From the NCBI RefSeq assembly GCF_006546655.1, contig NZ_VIAQ01000013.1, forward strand, positions 1-62,497: DNA of 62,497 nucleotides. Reading direction: 5' to 3'. Each line of letters opens with the position of its first letter. The first letter of the stretch is position 1. The position numbers were made by a program, and so were the translations under genes. Below are positions 35,964 through 44,986 of this stretch, one piece after another. Below the pieces are notes generated by a model. That model saw only the letters and a program-made list of their open reading frames with translations, was not told where the DNA came from and searched no databases. Source of the DNA: Methanolobus vulcani (GTDB taxonomy: Archaea; Halobacteriota; Methanosarcinia; Methanosarcinales; Methanosarcinaceae).

Positions 35964-37163
35964 TCAAAGCACCTCCCTGTACAATTCCTGAACAAAAGCA
36001 GCATCATCCTGAATGGACCTTACCTTTGTACTGCTCACATTAAGGCCGTTCAGGATTGTTGGCTCATCTTCTATCCTTTTCATGATACTTTTTAACGCAT
36101 CTTTGTTACCTGTATCGAATGTAAAGCCGTCAATTCCATTTTCAACAAGTTCAGCCATTCCGCCGATATCAGACGTTATCACAGGGATGCTGGCCATGAA
36201 TGCTTCCTGAATCACCAGTGGTGAATTCTCGTACCAGATCGAAGGAACTACAAGAACATCAATTCTCTCAAGAACCTTATTAATTTCCCAGTTGTCAAAA
36301 GAACCATCGAAGAAGATATTTTTGTCTACATATTTTTCAAGGAATACCTTTTGTCCACCTACCGAACCAAATATATGAAGTTCGCTTCTTTCAAGTTCCC
36401 CGAAGGCTTCAAGCAGAATTTTGATACCTTTTACGGGTATTACTCTGCCCATGAATCCAAAAGATATCTTAGAGTCATTTTCATAGTTCTTCTTTTTAGG
36501 AAGAATGATGCTCTTGTTGAAACCATATTTTGAGAAGACAAGTTTTTTATCATCTACCCCGTTATTTTTGTAGAAATCCAAAAGGAAATGAGATGGTGAT
36601 AGCAGAAGGTCTATTTGTGATATTACATCGTCCATATGCTTCCGGTATACTTTTACATCTTCAATGTCCCATTTATCCTTGAACGTGCGCTTTACGCAGT
36701 CAAGACAGTTCTCATCAGAGGGACCTGGACATATCTGCAGATCAGGCTTAATCAATTGTCCACGATAGCATTTCAACCAGAAATCATGCAAAGTGTAAAT
36801 CACAGAACAACCTTTTTTCCTTGCAATCTCTGGTAGATTGGTGGAAAGATGAGATAGATGGCCAATATGCACAACATCTGGATCTATCTCTTCCAGAAAT
36901 GCTTCAAAAACTGCATCAATCTTTGGATCAAGGTATTTGTCGGTCAGAGTGTAATCTCTCTGGGGTTTATTGACCCTGCGAACTTTCAAACCATGGTAAT
37001 CTTCATCATAGTACGTATACGAATCTTCATACGGATTTTCTATCCTTGTAAAGACATATACCTCATTGTTCTTAGTAAGTTCCTGACAGAGATTATATGT
37101 ATATACTTCTGAGCCAGCCATGTAAAATGGTGGGAATCCGTGAATGACCATCAATATCCTCAA
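35964..37163 (-). CDS. GT4-family glycosyltransferase
   Basis: The 399-residue GT-B enzyme has the N-terminal acceptor motif HGFPPFYMAGSEVYTYNLCQ, SLG-like FGFMGRVIPVKGIKILLEA for nucleotide-sugar binding, and the EX7E region in SIWYENSPLVIQEAFMASIP with SDIGGMAELV. It has an inserted Cys-rich segment (CYRGQLIKPDLQICPGP, then ENCLDCVK) seen in some GT4 proteins. Retaining transfer of a sugar to a lipid, protein or small molecule is expected. Its start overlaps the epimerase stop (ATGA). Confidence 0.92.
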   Translation of the reverse strand: MRILMVIHGFPPFYMAGSEVYTYNLCQELTKNNEVYVFTRIENPYEDSYTYYDEDYHGLKVRRVNKPQRDYTLTDKYLDPKIDAVFEAFLEEIDPDVVHIGHLSHLSTNLPEIARKKGCSVIYTLHDFWLKCYRGQLIKPDLQICPGPSDENCLDCVKRTFKDKWDIEDVKVYRKHMDDVISQIDLLLSPSHFLLDFYKNNGVDDKKLVFSKYGFNKSIILPKKKNYENDSKISFGFMGRVIPVKGIKILLEAFGELERSELHIFGSVGGQKVFLEKYVDKNIFFDGSFDNWEINKVLERIDVLVVPSIWYENSPLVIQEAFMASIPVITSDIGGMAELVENGIDGFTFDTGNKDALKSIMKRIEDEPTILNGLNVSSTKVRSIQDDAAFVQELYREVL

Positions 37164-38110
37164 AGCAAGAACACCTCCCTGAAACGGTCAACGGTCATTG
37201 GAATACCGTTTTCCGGTTTGACCCTGGCCTTGAAGTTTATTTTGCTGATAGCTTTGGAAGGTTCACCAACGAACCTATCAACATCATAGTTTCGGCAGTC
37301 CTTTTTAACAAGCTGTACATCCTGTCCAAGATGATCAGATATTATCCTGGCCACTTCCTGCAAAGTAGTGCCTTTCCCTGTCAGCAGATGGAAGTCATCA
37401 TGCACGGGACAGCCATTTCCAAGATAATCAATTGCCCTGAAGATACCTTCCACTGTATCATCGATATGCGTAAAATCAATCAGCTGATTTCCACCATGGA
37501 TCTCCAATGGCTGACCTTTTAGAGCCCTCAAGATAAATCTGGGCAACACCCTGTCCAGTATATCTTTTTCGTTACCGTAGACATTGGAGAACCTGAGGAT
37601 CACCGAAGAATTGCCTGTACGAACTGACCATTCTCTGACCGCTTGTTCTCCTGCGAGTTTTGTTTCACCGTAAATATTAATGGGCATCTTTGGAGCATTT
37701 TCCTTAACAGGAGTAGATGCAGGTTCGCCATATACCTCCCTGCTGCTTCCAAATATAAACCATGGATTTTGCCCTGTTTCTTCGAGGCATTCAAGAAGAT
37801 TCTGCGTGCCATCCACATTCACTTCTTTGCATCTTTGTGGGTTCTTCTCTCCCCAAACAACTCTGGAAACTGCTGCAAGATGAATTACACCACTAAAACT
37901 GTACTTTTCAAAGAAGCATTTCAGACCAGTTTTATTTCTGGTATCAATATTGACGTTCTTCACTGAACCATTTAAATGACTGAGATTATCCAGATCATTT
38001 CTGTAATCCAGACAGTGAACATCTTTTCCTTCTCTGATTGCTCTTTCAATAACATTTGAGCCTATAAAACCGGCCCCACCGGTTACCAGTATTCTTTCTT
38101 CTTTTGTCAT
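37160..38110 (-). CDS. NAD-dependent epimerase/dehydratase (extended SDR)
   Basis: Rossmann motif GGAGFIGS (residues 11-18), the HLAAVSRVVWGE segment, Ser/Tyr/Lys catalytic set with SSREVYGE and YGETK (Tyr147, Lys151), and RFSNVYG. It acts on a nucleotide sugar, most likely the donor for the neighbouring glycosyltransferase. The upstream gap to the viperin gene is 48 bases, the largest in the operon, and carries a GAGGGG ribosome site. Confidence 0.93.
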   Translation of the reverse strand: MTKEERILVTGGAGFIGSNVIERAIREGKDVHCLDYRNDLDNLSHLNGSVKNVNIDTRNKTGLKCFFEKYSFSGVIHLAAVSRVVWGEKNPQRCKEVNVDGTQNLLECLEETGQNPWFIFGSSREVYGEPASTPVKENAPKMPINIYGETKLAGEQAVREWSVRTGNSSVILRFSNVYGNEKDILDRVLPRFILRALKGQPLEIHGGNQLIDFTHIDDTVEGIFRAIDYLGNGCPVHDDFHLLTGKGTTLQEVARIISDHLGQDVQLVKKDCRNYDVDRFVGEPSKAISKINFKARVKPENGIPMTVDRFREVFLL

Positions 38111-38158
38111 TGTTAAAACCCCTCTTTTTGAAGGGAAGAAGAATCCATATTATAACGG

Positions 38159-39187
38159 TTAGTTCCACTCATAGCTACGCTCCCTTTCCAGACACTTGTC
38201 TACATCGACCAGCTCAGTCAATTCCATACATTCCAGCTCTTCAAAAGCAACAGAAGAACGCTGATTATCATTGCTCAAAAGAATATTCCCATCTGCACCA
38301 ATTATTAGATAGGAGTTCAGCATATCATCAGCAGATTCAAAGGTTGGAGTTGCACCATTATTTAGCACCAATCCTCCGTTTATTCTTCTGAATGCTTCGA
38401 ACTCTTCGGTTGTGAGGATCAAATCCAACGCATCATCATTCTGGCCTTTCATATAAAGTATCTGGAACACCTTCCATCTGTCAGGACGCAGTGATGATAT
38501 GAACGTTTTCATATCCTCCAGATAATTCAATTTGGTAACTGTGGTATTGATCTTTAGCTTCATACCATATTTGCGAATAAGTTCACAAACTCTCTGAACG
38601 TGCTCAACATGGCAACCATTTCCTCTTCCAAGTTCCTTCTCTATATTTTCATCTGTAGAATCTACCGAGATACCTATCCAATCGACATAACTACTCAGTT
38701 CTCTGATATTATTCTCATTGAGCAAGGACGCATTTGTAACAACACTGACAGTAAATTCCATGTCTTTTGCCATTTTCAAAAGATACATCAGATTTTTGTA
38801 TAGTAACGGCTCACCACCAGCAAAGTTGATTTTTTCGATTCCTTTATTCTTTAAAGTTTCAAGTATATGCCTGGTCTTTTCGATGTCCTTGAACTCCCCG
38901 ATCATATTCTTGTAGAAACAGAATCTGCAGTTGTAATTGCAGTTCATAGTGACATGCCAGTTTGCAGACCTGATACTTGTAGCAGGTGTGAGTGTTTTTC
39001 CTGTAATCGTTGCATAAGGAATAGAAGAATGACGAATTATTCCATAATCATTCAAATGGACAATGTCCAGATCATTCCTACAGTCCTGTATGCAAAGATC
39101 TGTGTTTGCCTGTTTTGTTCCGTCGATATCGTTGAAGCCTATAAGTTCAGCTTCACCAGAAAAATGTACTATATTTTCCCTTTTCAT
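38159..39187 (-). CDS. Viperin-family radical SAM enzyme with N-terminal extension
   Basis: The core from residue ~78 to the end follows animal and prokaryotic viperins closely. Seen: the cluster motif CNYNCRFC (Cys83, 87, 90), KINFAGGEPLL, VSVVTNASLL, GISVDSTDE, GRGNGCHVEHVQRV, KINTTVTKLNYLEDM, the nucleotide-binding PDRWKVFQILYMKGQNDDAL, TEEFEAF, and NSYLIIGADGNIL, whose Tyr lines up with the active-site Tyr of viperin. Known viperins turn CTP, GTP or UTP into 3'-deoxy-3',4'-didehydro chain terminators that block viral transcription. The first ~75 residues (with DLCIQDCRND) are not part of the usual fold. Start at 39187 has GGAG eight bases upstream; the ATG at 39223 is less likely. First gene of a seven-gene operon; no nucleotide kinase beside it. 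Confidence 0.9.
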   Translation of the reverse strand: MKRENIVHFSGEAELIGFNDIDGTKQANTDLCIQDCRNDLDIVHLNDYGIIRHSSIPYATITGKTLTPATSIRSANWHVTMNCNYNCRFCFYKNMIGEFKDIEKTRHILETLKNKGIEKINFAGGEPLLYKNLMYLLKMAKDMEFTVSVVTNASLLNENNIRELSSYVDWIGISVDSTDENIEKELGRGNGCHVEHVQRVCELIRKYGMKLKINTTVTKLNYLEDMKTFISSLRPDRWKVFQILYMKGQNDDALDLILTTEEFEAFRRINGGLVLNNGATPTFESADDMLNSYLIIGADGNILLSNDNQRSSVAFEELECMELTELVDVDKCLERERSYEWN

Positions 39188-39270
39188 TGTTCTTATCTCC
39201 ATGTGAAAGGGAAAAAATGCCATAAACAGACAAATTAATTCCTAGTTTTTGTCCTGTTGCGTTGATAAAA

Positions 39271-39283
39271 CGTTTATATATAG
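39271..39283 (-). promoter_or_regulatory. TATA box of the viperin operon
   Basis: On the minus strand the sequence reads CTATATATAAACG, an archaeal TATA element. It is about 85 bases upstream of the ATG at 39187, giving an expected leader of roughly 60 bases. Confidence 0.6.
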
Positions 39284-39380
39284 TACAAACTAAGGAGAAA
39301 AACGCAAATTCAGAACAGCTATTGCAAAATTGTCTTTTAATCATGTTCCCTTCCAATTTGAGCTTGCACCTACATCCACC

Positions 39381-39438
39381 TTCAGATTATATCTGAAAGG
39401 ACGAACATTGACTTCGCACATGTGAACTAATTCACATG
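39381..39438. promoter_or_regulatory. Two perfect dyads upstream of the viperin operon
   Basis: TTCAGAT-TAT-ATCTGAA (39381-39397) and CATGTGAA-CTAA-TTCACATG (39419-39438) lie between the viperin promoter and the DUF234 ATPase gene. They could be operators or RNA hairpins at the end of the ATPase message. The small open frames across this region look like chance. Confidence 0.4.
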
Positions 39439-39558
39439 GGTGGCGTATTTGCAAACTTATCAATGACCTTTCAATATTTATAAGTTTATATGAGATTTTT
39501 TGGATTTTGCTGGATGAGCAATATTTAGCATATCGACTATAATTGTCAATTTCGCCAT

Positions 39559-40989
39559 TCACTCCACAGTAGAATCCGAAAGATAAACTTTCAATGTCAG
39601 CAGCAAGACACCTTCCTGTTTTGCTATCTCATGTAAGTTCTTAGTAAAACCAGATTTGCTGATGAGTGCAAAATGCTCTTTTCTTTCTGGGAGCCATTTC
39701 ACATGAGCTGCTTTCTCCTTCAGACTGAAATAGACATCTGCATTAATCTTCTGCTTTTGCCATTTGCACTCACAGAAAAGGATGTCCTTTGTTTCCGGGT
39801 CTAGGGTCACAAGATCGACCTCATAATCGTTTTTTCCTTTTGGCATATTAGGTATCTTTCCCCATTGTCTTCCAATAGACTTGAACTTGAATGGAAGTCT
39901 GTCATGCAGATTCAAGTCCATGAGCATTTCTTTGCTGACCTGTTCAAATGTCTCCCCAAGATAACAATCATAACTTTTTTTCAGGTCTTCAATAGCATGT
40001 GAACTGTCGCCTGCTTCGATGGAATCTTTATGTACCAGCACATACCTGAACCAGAAACGCAGGAAAGGGTCATCTATAACATAATTCGTCTTACGAGTAG
40101 ATGTTTTTTCTGCGACAGGATGTTCTTTTCTTAAGAATCCAAGTTTCATCAGGGTATCTACATAATAGGATAGATCCTTTGTTTCCATGAAAGCACCAGC
40201 AGCAATCTCTCCTGCTCTTGATGCACCCTTGGATATGGAATAAAGTATGTTCATATAAGTGGCAGGTTCTCTCAACTCTTCACGCAGCAGGAATTCACCT
40301 TCTGCATAGAGTACAGCTTCTTTGGAGAAAATAGACTGTTCAAGGTTCTCATAAAAGCCTTTATCAGGATCAAAGAACCTGAGATAAAAAGGTATGCCTC
40401 CTGTTGCTCCGTATATTTGCATCAATTCGTCCGGCTTATATCCCGGGAAAAAACCGGACATGTGACGGAAACTTAAAGGCATGACCTGTATCTGTCCTGT
40501 TCTCCTGCCATAAAGCGGACTTGAATAGGAAAGGGTTGTTTTTTCCATCATGGAAATGGAAGAACCGCAGAGAATCAGATGGAAAGATCCTCCTTTGAGT
40601 ATCTCATCAACAATGAGCTGGAATACAGATGGTATGGATTCATCAGCCTGTGCAAGGTAAGAGAACTCATCGATAACAATAACAAGTTTCTGGTCTTCTT
40701 TCCATTGTTTGCTTATGTATTCGAACACTCCGTCAAATGTTTCAGCAGCAGGTTCTATGTCATTAAACAGGCTTGAAGCTCTTTTTCTGAATCTAAGTGC
40801 ATTGGATAGTGTTCCTCGCATATCTGCCAGAAAGAAAATATGAGGCTTATCCTTCATGAACTGCTGGATCAGCTCTGTTTTCCCAACCCGCCTGCGTCCA
40901 TAGATGACGGTAAATGAAAAGTCTCCGGAGTTGTACTCTCTGTTAAGAGACTCTAACTCTTGAACACGATTAATAAAATTACTAAACAT
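39559..40989 (-). CDS. Archaeal AAA ATPase (ATPase_2) with DUF234 nuclease-like end
   Basis: The N-terminal STAND-like ATPase shows Walker A YGRRRVGKTELI, Walker B KLVIVIDEFSYL and sensor LILCGSSISMM. A winged helix follows (near 255-320), and the C-terminal DUF234 domain has a PD-(D/E)XK-like set: NDYEVDLVTL and ILFCECKWQK. Such ATPases are multi-copy in archaea and their targets are unknown. It is 372 bases from the viperin ATG on the same strand; a shared role is possible but not shown. Confidence 0.9.
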   Translation of the reverse strand: MFSNFINRVQELESLNREYNSGDFSFTVIYGRRRVGKTELIQQFMKDKPHIFFLADMRGTLSNALRFRKRASSLFNDIEPAAETFDGVFEYISKQWKEDQKLVIVIDEFSYLAQADESIPSVFQLIVDEILKGGSFHLILCGSSISMMEKTTLSYSSPLYGRRTGQIQVMPLSFRHMSGFFPGYKPDELMQIYGATGGIPFYLRFFDPDKGFYENLEQSIFSKEAVLYAEGEFLLREELREPATYMNILYSISKGASRAGEIAAGAFMETKDLSYYVDTLMKLGFLRKEHPVAEKTSTRKTNYVIDDPFLRFWFRYVLVHKDSIEAGDSSHAIEDLKKSYDCYLGETFEQVSKEMLMDLNLHDRLPFKFKSIGRQWGKIPNMPKGKNDYEVDLVTLDPETKDILFCECKWQKQKINADVYFSLKEKAAHVKWLPERKEHFALISKSGFTKNLHEIAKQEGVLLLTLKVYLSDSTVE

Positions 40990-41449
40990 AATAATTATGA
41001 TTTTGTTTCGTATTATTTATAGATTGTGGGATATAGCATTTTGATGGATTATATCAAAAATTATCATACGCTCTTCCTTCGAAAAGGCATTTCAATCCTC
41101 AAAATCCCTACTTTCATATATTTACTCCGCCAACATCGAATTCGATAATAGAATAATCTGGCATGATTTCAAGGAAAGTGAATCTTTGTCCAACGGGTCA
41201 ATATCTACAAAATTCATCATCTAGAGAGCAGTAACAACGTACAAATTAACGTAAAAATTCCAGCTTAACTCTGGGTTGAAACTTTATAAAAACCTCATTA
41301 CTAGCCCATCAAAAAGTATAACATTTTTATTCTATGATTCAGTACGCAACAGAAATAGATATTATCAAATAAGACTCATTATTTAAGGATTAAATTTCTC
41401 AAAAATGCAAAAAAGCGCTATAAAATTAGGACTATGCAATATATTTTGG
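40990..41449. other. Intergenic, no gene seen
   Basis: AT-rich. Short frames on the minus strand (for example MKVGILRIEMPF near 41115) look like degraded coding DNA but are too short to name. No hairpin or repeat of note. Confidence 0.4.
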
Positions 41450-41522
41450 TAGCCCGGCACGGATTCGAACCGAAGTTGCGGGATCCAGAGTCCTGCATGA
41501 TTGACCACTACACTACCGGGCT
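41450..41522 (-). tRNA. tRNA-Gln (CUG anticodon)
   Basis: Cloverleaf on the minus strand: acceptor AGCCCGG/CCGGGCT with discriminator A, D loop TAGTGGTCA, anticodon arm with loop CTCTGGA (CUG at 34-36), T loop TTCGAAT. CCA is not encoded. Two stem positions do not pair: A28-C42 in the anticodon stem and U50-U64 in the T stem, with U49-G65 a wobble. No intron. It may be a functional but divergent minor isoacceptor or the start of decay. Confidence 0.9.
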
Positions 41523-41578
41523 ACGGTGAATGCATCTCCTTAATTGTAAAGCTTGTATATTAAGCTATCGGAGGATGA

Positions 41579-41983
41579 TTATTCCAGACCTTCCGGATTC
41601 TCATTCAGAACAGCCGTCCACCACCATCTGGCCATATCGACAAGGTCCTTGCTGAACTGCCCAGATAAGCGATATTCATGATTTTTGTGAGTAATGAGAC
41701 CGGCACCTAGTAATTTATTGCGCATGGCATAGAATGAAGCACGTCCTATATCGAGTTCCTGAAGAAGACCTTCCCACTCACTTGTCTTAATAGGATTACC
41801 TGCTTTTTGACGATCTTCAACCATCATAAGAAACTTCTGGCCGCGAATGGCAGTCGCCTCTTCCTGAAAGAGTCGTCTCATTAAGTTGTAATACGGGTCT
41901 CTGGAATGAGTAATACGGGAATTGGAATCCGAACGTATGACTATCGTAGTAGATGTACGCGGTGCGTTTTTTACTATAGACAT
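41579..41983 (-). CDS. Winged-helix domain protein, unknown
   Basis: The 134-residue protein has a central helix-turn-helix-like part (SEWEGLLQELDIGRASFYAMRNKLLGAGLI followed by a wing ending YRLSG) and a Trp-rich end (ARWWWTAVLN). The first 30 residues are Ser/Thr/Arg-rich and probably disordered. It looks like a methanogen-specific regulator. It lies 34 bases upstream of the DUF2551 gene's 3' end on the same strand, so the two may share a message. Confidence 0.65.
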   Translation of the reverse strand: MSIVKNAPRTSTTIVIRSDSNSRITHSRDPYYNLMRRLFQEEATAIRGQKFLMMVEDRQKAGNPIKTSEWEGLLQELDIGRASFYAMRNKLLGAGLITHKNHEYRLSGQFSKDLVDMARWWWTAVLNENPEGLE

Positions 41984-42017
41984 TGTGATCAGGGTATGTT
42001 AAGCGTGGTTTACTAGT

Positions 42018-42341
42018 TTAACAGCCTGAAGACGATGGTTTTGCTTCCAGAGCAGATCTTATCAAATCCTCATATTCTTCTTTTAAAGAATATACTATAG
42101 GAGTCTTGTAAGATTCTTTGTGAGATCTGAGCACACCCAGCTTGGAGTAGATATAGCCCACCATGGATGCCACTGCACTGCGTGAAATATCATACTTCTC
42201 TGTGATATTTGCATGCAATTCATCTACTGTTGTCTCTTTTACTTTTAAGAAAATTGATAATATATGACTGCGCAGGCCATTTACGTCTAATTCAACGAAC
42301 TTTTGTAACCTTCGTTTTATTTTTGCGCGAATTGAGTCCAT
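42018..42341 (-). CDS. DUF2551 winged-helix protein
   Basis: The 107-residue protein matches DUF2551, a methanogen-restricted family: IRAKIKRRLQKFVELDVNGL, then TTVDELHANITEKYDISRSA with SMVGYIYSKLGVL as the DNA-recognition part. GAGGTGA lies six bases before the ATG, and TATATAAA-like sequence near 42366 serves as TATA box. Probable transcription regulator of unknown target. Confidence 0.85.
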   Translation of the reverse strand: MDSIRAKIKRRLQKFVELDVNGLRSHILSIFLKVKETTVDELHANITEKYDISRSAVASMVGYIYSKLGVLRSHKESYKTPIVYSLKEEYEDLIRSALEAKPSSSGC

Positions 42342-42497
42342 AACTTCACCTCATATATAGCACAAATTTTTATATGCAGCTCAAACTATATATATGTTTT
42401 TAAAGTATTATAATATGAAGCCAATAATAAGTACTTAGAAGTAAAGGACTAATATTATAAGTGCATTATTCCAACTCTCAATTTTTCCGGTGACGAT

Positions 42498-42947
42498 ATG
42501 AATATAAAATACGATATGGAAAGTAACGTTATGCAGATCGATGATATTGATCTGTATCCCGAAAACCTTGACCATAACTTCATAGGAATCTGCAATTCCT
42601 GCAATTCAGATGTCATCAGTCTTAGCTACCATGCCCATGACAATGGAATGGTAGTTGCAGGTAAATGTACTGCATGCGATTTACTATATGCAATATTCTA
42701 TGATACTGAATGGAATTGGCAGGGAGAAGAACCTATTGAACAATTTTTCGACATCAATAGCAGTAACAATATTAAGTTTCTTGACAATATTGATCGAAAA
42801 AAGCTTGAAACTGTTTTCACTCCAGCTGAAACAACTGCAATGTATGCAAAAGCAAGTGGTGAAAATTATGTCAGACAATATCTATACCGTGCCAGGAAAA
42901 AATACGATGATTTCTATGAATTATTTGGAATACAGATTAACATATGA
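42498..42947 (+). CDS. Zinc-ribbon hypothetical protein
   Basis: The 149-residue protein has a four-Cys zinc ribbon (ICNSCNSD near residue 32-39 and GKCTACDLLY near 56-60) followed by an acidic helical part and a Tyr/Arg-rich end. I do not recall a named family. Divergent from the DUF2551 gene with a 156-base spacer that holds both promoters. Confidence 0.6.
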   Translation: MNIKYDMESNVMQIDDIDLYPENLDHNFIGICNSCNSDVISLSYHAHDNGMVVAGKCTACDLLYAIFYDTEWNWQGEEPIEQFFDINSSNNIKFLDNIDRKKLETVFTPAETTAMYAKASGENYVRQYLYRARKKYDDFYELFGIQINI

Positions 42948-43444
42948 AAATACACAACTGTTGTAAAAATTTCACATATAACGCTACATTCAAAAAATAA
43001 ATAGCTGTTCTATTATAATATTCTTTAGTTGGTAAAAATAATACAATAAGTAATGCCATTAAATAGTAGTATTTTTATAATTATATTTGTTGCTTGCAAG
43101 TGATACCAGTTGCAACTGGAGAATGTGCTGGAAAATCTATCTAAAATAAATTGAATATTTTTAGAGATTTTTATAGGATTTATTAAGTTTTTAACAGTTA
43201 TTTCAAAATAAATAGAGAATTGCATCGTTTAAAATGCAAATTAAGCACTTATACAAAACTCAGCATTAACAAATATGGTAAAAATGTTTGCATATTTAAA
43301 AAATAACTAAATAGGGTATTCGTTGAACTTTCATCCATCTTTTTTACTATTAGTCATATCCTCACAATATATCATTAGCTAAAATATAAATAATATTAAT
43401 CTCTTTAGCTATTATGTGTTTGGCTTATATCAGTGCGGATTTTT

Positions 43445-43602
43445 TGGACTAATAGGCCCCAAACGACAATAACCCCTAACAATCTCCCTATTAGTCCATT
43501 CTATTCTTATTAAAAAATTATCACTATGTGCTGCAGGCCAAAAGCAAGATCATATAACACTTCTGCCGCTTGTATGTATGAATTCAGCTCAGACTAATAG
43601 GG
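43445..43602. ncRNA. Candidate RNA with mutually exclusive stems
   Basis: TGGACTAATAGG (43445-43456) pairs perfectly with CCTATTAGTCCA (43487-43498). The same middle arm, as CCCTATTAGTC (43486-43496), pairs perfectly with GACTAATAGGG (43592-43602). The first loop is C-rich and G-poor on the plus strand, G-rich on the minus strand, as in the candidates at 21726. Strand and promoter are not clear. Confidence 0.45.
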
Positions 43603-43699
43603 TCATCAGCATTTCACCTCAAGTATGTTCTCATTTTGACTTTATTAGCCATACCTCCACAAATCATGCGAAAACTTCAAAGTATCTCCAAAAAAGCAA

Positions 43700-43723
43700 G
43701 ATGTAACTATTTTTAGTTACGTC
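43700..43723. repeat. 10-bp hairpin with T4 loop
   Basis: GATGTAACTA, TTTT, TAGTTACGTC (one G-U pair). A weaker GTAAC/GTTAC repeat follows at 43751-43768, so GTAACTA appears twice as part of an inverted repeat. Confidence 0.4.
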
Positions 43724-44986
43724 TATTCTATTCTTTACTGTCTAATACATGTAACTATATTTTGTTACTCATATAATTTAAAATTGCAATAAAAAACTTA
43801 ATACATTAACATATCTTTATAAAATTATACTTAATTAATTGTTGATTTCGTACCAATACGAACAAAAACGCTATTTTCGGGTATTTTGTGAACAAAAACC
43901 AGAGATTATAATTATTATGGCGCTGAAATATAATTGCTAGTAATAAAACCGTGTAGTTTATAACAAAATTAAATAAGTGTGGTGAGATTTGAGTATACTA
44001 CATACAAAATCTAATAAAGTAGTGTTATCTTCTCTTATTTCATATAACTGTTGCTAACTATACATTAAATTTTGCTATGTTCAATACCCGCAAAACTGAT
44101 TTTATTATGCTATTTTTATTTAATAGTTTTCGGCATGTTTACTCTAGGGTCACAGCATCGAAAGTATCAATCTAAAATCTGCGCCGATTTTCTGAACAAG
44201 GTTAAAAAATGAGCCTTACTTTATAGATTAAATTCTAAAGTTTTAGCTATGATCTCAGGTAGTTTCAATAAAAAATCCATATTCTTATAGTCTATAGGAT
44301 TGAAAATTAAATTTTCCAAAAATTACCAAAAAGGGTATGTTTTTCTGAAATTGCTCGTTCCATAGTATATAGGAATACAATAACTCTGACTTCCAACCCT
44401 AAGATGATCTATACAAAAGTATCATGAAAAATCAGAGTAAATATTGTGCTTACTTTATTCATATAGTCTTTATAATATGGGAGTTAATGATGCGTTAGAA
44501 ATAAAAATAATCAAAAACGACAGCAGGATACTAAATAGAATCATACTGAGAGTATTTTTGCATGTTGACCTAACTAATTGTAATACAATTTTAAAAACCT
44601 CTCTTTTTAGAATGAAAGTTCAAACAAATTGGTCAACTTTGGGTACATTATAATTTATTTGATGCTGCATGCAACATTATAAAATAAAAATAAAGATATT
44701 TAATTTTTACACAATTATAATTTAATAAATTTTTAAATTGGTATTTATTTAAGCCTGTTTTTATATAATATTTTTCTTTATTTTTAGTCTATACGTGTTA
44801 TGCTAATTAATAATAAATAAAAATAGGATGATAAAAATCAAACTTTTGTATTTATTTTTGAAATAATCAAAATAAAACGAATAATCATCAATTAAAATAC
44901 AAACAGATTGTTAAGTATATACATCATGCTGTATGTTCGTGGATAACTTTTAATTGTCCATTTTTTGTTTAAACTTGCAAATGAAA

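Noticed and set aside
37971-39077. RNDLD..HLN appears both in the viperin homologue's N-terminal segment and near the start of the SDR protein.
   Set aside because: Short match in unrelated folds; DNA similarity covers only about 15 bases. No good reason to infer duplication.
39341-39562. A 73-codon frame on the minus strand between the ATPase and viperin genes.
   Set aside because: Composition is not protein-like, it covers two dyads, and no motif is visible.
44444-44653. A 69-codon frame in the gene desert.
   Set aside because: Rich in Ile, Asn and Leu as expected from AT-rich DNA; no ribosome site and no recognisable motif.
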